Origin: Gimesia fumaroli | Lineage (GTDB): Bacteria; Planctomycetota; Planctomycetia; Planctomycetales; Planctomycetaceae | Reading direction: 5' to 3' | Length of the DNA: 64,000 bases | Assembly: GCF_007754425.1 (NCBI RefSeq) | Contig: NZ_CP037452.1 | Span: 3,137,164 to 3,201,163, forward strand | Shown: in pieces, positions 63,101 to 64,000 of the stretch | Numbering within the stretch: position 1 is the first letter of the stretch | How the letters are laid out: each line of letters opens with the position of its first letter | Notes under the pieces: model-generated | Told to the model about the DNA's origin: nothing | Seen by the model: only the letters and a program-made list of their open reading frames with translations | The model's database searches: none | Translations under genes and position numbers: made by a program

Positions 63101-63801
63101 TCTCCTGATGCCGCGCGGATGTGCAGGCTTGCGATATCGGGGATTTTCTCTGTGAATCGTGCGGTGATCAGGAGAGGGTGATTTTTTTCCAGATCGGTGG
63201 TTCCCGGTTTGATTTCGACCTGAAACTGTGCTTGTGTGGAAGCGATTGTCGTCTGCAGTTCGCCTTTAGGAATGGGGGCCGCCTTCAAGTAAAACCAGCA
63301 GGTGAGACAACTGATGAACCAGGCGGTAAAACAGACGAGGTGTGTTGTGCTTTGCAGGATCAGTCTGCGGTTGGAGATCGTCTGTCGCCAATCGTGTTCG
63401 GTTCCATGCTGAATGACTTGTTGGATCAGCCGATTTTGTAGAAAAGTGGGAAGCGTTTCATCGGTTGTTTTTTCCAGTTCCAGTGTGGCTAGCAGGCTGG
63501 TGTCCAGATCCGGGTAGGTTTGTTCAATTAAAGTGGCGATTTGATGGCGGCTGGCAGGAGAAACACGACTTCGGAAGCGGAACAGGAGCATTCCTATTGC
63601 GACCAGACATGGTACTCCCAGCAACACTGCCAGAAATAAGTGTTGATAATACGGTGCGGCAATTGGTTCGAGGAATGTGAAGGTCAGTAGTGTCAGGCTA
63701 CCGGCAATCAGCCAGAGGATGGTCAATCGTTTGAGATTCTGGCTGGTCTGGTAACGAAAGACGACCTGGTTAAGTTGTTGTAAGAGATCGGGCAGGCCCA
63801 T
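60154..63801 (-). CDS. Large coiled-coil membrane protein (DUF4175-like)
   Basis: The 1215-residue protein has N-terminal membrane helices (about 23-65 and near 150-175). A beta-rich, probably periplasmic region (about 185-500) comes next, then a very long Gln/Lys/Glu-rich coiled-coil region (about 520-1030) with repeats such as QKDLNEQLKELADKQRF, and a Ser/Gly/Lys low-complexity stretch (about 1040-1120) before a short C-terminal domain. It resembles planctomycete DUF4175-type proteins encoded in Bat-like operons. The ATG at 63801 is two bases after the stop of the upstream BatA-like gene; an upstream extension overlapping that gene is unlikely. Confidence 0.8.
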   Translation of the reverse strand: MGLPDLLQQLNQVVFRYQTSQNLKRLTILWLIAGSLTLLTFTFLEPIAAPYYQHLFLAVLLGVPCLVAIGMLLFRFRSRVSPASRHQIATLIEQTYPDLDTSLLATLELEKTTDETLPTFLQNRLIQQVIQHGTEHDWRQTISNRRLILQSTTHLVCFTAWFISCLTCWFYLKAAPIPKGELQTTIASTQAQFQVEIKPGTTDLEKNHPLLITARFTEKIPDIASLHIRAASGETQKLPLVKHLDDPVFAARLTDVSEDLTYSVQVNDWESETYQVKVYVLPKLVQLDSMIIPPNYTGLPTRTVEDSLTISAITGSKIAFIAKFNKPVKQAQLKTGTGKTLPMEVSSDGFVARLRFLATESQSWNLRIIDADERENRAQPFIDLTVIPNLPPEIKVTFPGRDTRVSPLEEALVQGTVVDDFGVQQVGLVYSIPGQSTQTLKLLSTAKPKQEVATEHLLSLEQLQVQPDTLISYHLFAEDIAPDGSRRKVLSDMYFMEVRHFEEIFKQGRSANSSSKSGKSGGNAQQAEKLAEQQKQIINATWKIIRREIKETVSSQYAEDVNTLQQAQQALVTAVINLASKVKSQKSKAVIDSISQKMQETVSLLNAAKDANEVEQLTAALATEQASYQLLLKLRAREHKVSQNKNGGGSKGGGSSRSQNQLQQLELTNKKQRYETENQASQPPAAQPNRESLQILNRLRELAQRQKDLNEQLKELADKQRFAKTDQEREEIERQLKRLRERQRELLRKADEVAQRMDQSKQPSSTKSRRELEQTRKHLQQSSQSLKEGQVSRALNSGTRAQQQLNQLKNEFRKKTANQFADAMRSLNQQAEQLDQKQKELNQALNKSNQPDQAKGRRSLRKNQGQQKLADQLEKQEDRLKNLVEQMKKVVKESEKSEPLLSKHLYDAIRKTRPYRPEDALKNAANFLKEGATERAQQAEQRAGQGIEKMKQGIKVAAESVLGNDLESLKRARQEIKSLTSEMKQEQKLAGNPQAAGQPKQAAQKTAQSGKGKSPGQKPSPGTKSGQPGKSGSPSGQGKSPVQLASAQKGKGQGSQSGSGKSSSPSNSQSSSKSTSSKSLKGSRGSPKGGPGGGQGGPGAPSTGPITGNQFREWSDRMRDVEEMVGDSELRSKVAQIRERAQSMRAEFKRHSKVPEGDLVNAQILEPLAELQKVLSNEISKRGAQTSLAPIDRDPVPEKYSELVRRYYEELGSGK

Positions 63802-63803
63802 AA

Positions 63804-64000
63804 TTACGCCTTTCGTGTCGCTGATGTTTTGCCGGCGATCCATTTCGCCAGCACTGTTTCCAGACCGAGCATCGCCAGCGCGACGATGATCAGCCAACGC
63901 CAGATTTTCTGTTTCTGTTCCATCTCCCGGATTAACGCTTGGCGTTTGAGGTCGGCGTGGGTGGAATTGGCGGCAGTGGTTTTACTGTGGCTGAGCAGCT
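63804..64000 (-). CDS. BatA-like membrane protein, C-terminal end (5' end outside window)
   Basis: Only the last 65 codons are inside the window. They encode a hydrophilic stretch with HADLKRQALIREMEQKQK, a single membrane helix (IWRWLIIVALAMLGLETVLA) and a basic tail ending at the TAA 63806-63804. A C-terminal membrane helix followed by a short basic tail, directly upstream of the DUF4175-like gene, fits the BatA/VWA proteins of MoxR-associated operons. The identity is inferred from position and tail only. Confidence 0.55.
   Translation of the reverse strand, partial: LLSHSKTTAANSTHADLKRQALIREMEQKQKIWRWLIIVALAMLGLETVLAKWIAGKTSATRKA

Overview
The window looks like a chromosomal segment of a planctomycete, probably of the Gimesia/Planctomyces maris type. 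This is inferred from family content, not from a search. It carries a PVC-type beta-propeller/HEAT/cytochrome c protein, a Tat-exported Gfo/Idh/MocA oxidoreductase, a PmoA-like (DUF6807) protein, a DUF4432 protein, a type I sulfatase, an exported FAD oxidoreductase and sialidase pair, a BlaI/M56 pair with a very long M56 protein, and a large DUF4175-like/VWA operon. Base composition is moderate. No insertion sequence, integrase, prophage or CRISPR array was seen, so this reads as core genome with lineage-specific genes.

Layout. 1-5.8 kb: a glycan-related locus with a tandem FAD oxidoreductase (cut by the left edge) and a sialidase on the minus strand, divergent from a GntR/LacI-hybrid regulator across an AT-rich palindromic control region. 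5.8-15.8 kb: an Ntn amidohydrolase, a phytoene-desaturase-like oxidoreductase, a lipoprotein, a sulfatase, a zinc-ribbon membrane protein facing a KAP P-loop NTPase, an e(P4)-like phosphatase and a metallopeptidase-thioredoxin fusion. 16-25 kb: a rifampin-phosphotransferase-like enzyme, a voltage-gated K+ channel, tRNA-Leu(UAG), a McsA-like protein, a CoA-binding protein, the DUF6807 and Gfo/Idh/MocA genes, ribF and an NrnA-like phosphoesterase. 25-33.6 kb: the PVC cytochrome, an S41 peptidase and the BlaI/M56-thioredoxin signalling pair. 33.8-36.5 kb: a Rieske/cytochrome b operon in which a b6-type cytochrome b is fused to a subunit-IV-like part and two c-type haem domains. 36.9-40.4 kb: a cysteine-rich repeat protein and a His-rich exported protein. 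40.4-56.7 kb: mostly housekeeping genes (polyprenol-phosphate glycosyltransferase, panB, thioredoxin reductase, M24 peptidase, bioF-like, alpha/beta hydrolase, DEAD-box helicase, ftsH, second GT2, DUF4432, six-domain rpsA, sigma-70 factor). 56.7-64 kb: an overlapping minus-strand operon with the C-terminus of a BatA-like protein, a 1215-aa coiled-coil membrane protein, a VWA/GATase-like membrane protein and an exported caspase-like protein.

The best candidate for an undescribed system is that last operon: a caspase-fold protein with a His/Cys dyad and an EF-hand-like loop is translationally coupled (TGATG overlap) to VWA and coiled-coil membrane proteins of the Bat/MoxR-associated type. Other notable items are the metallopeptidase-thioredoxin fusion, the BlaI-controlled M56 protein ending in a TlpA-like thioredoxin, the multi-domain b6-type cytochrome, the Cys-rich eight-residue repeat protein and a possible small RNA upstream of the thioredoxin reductase gene.
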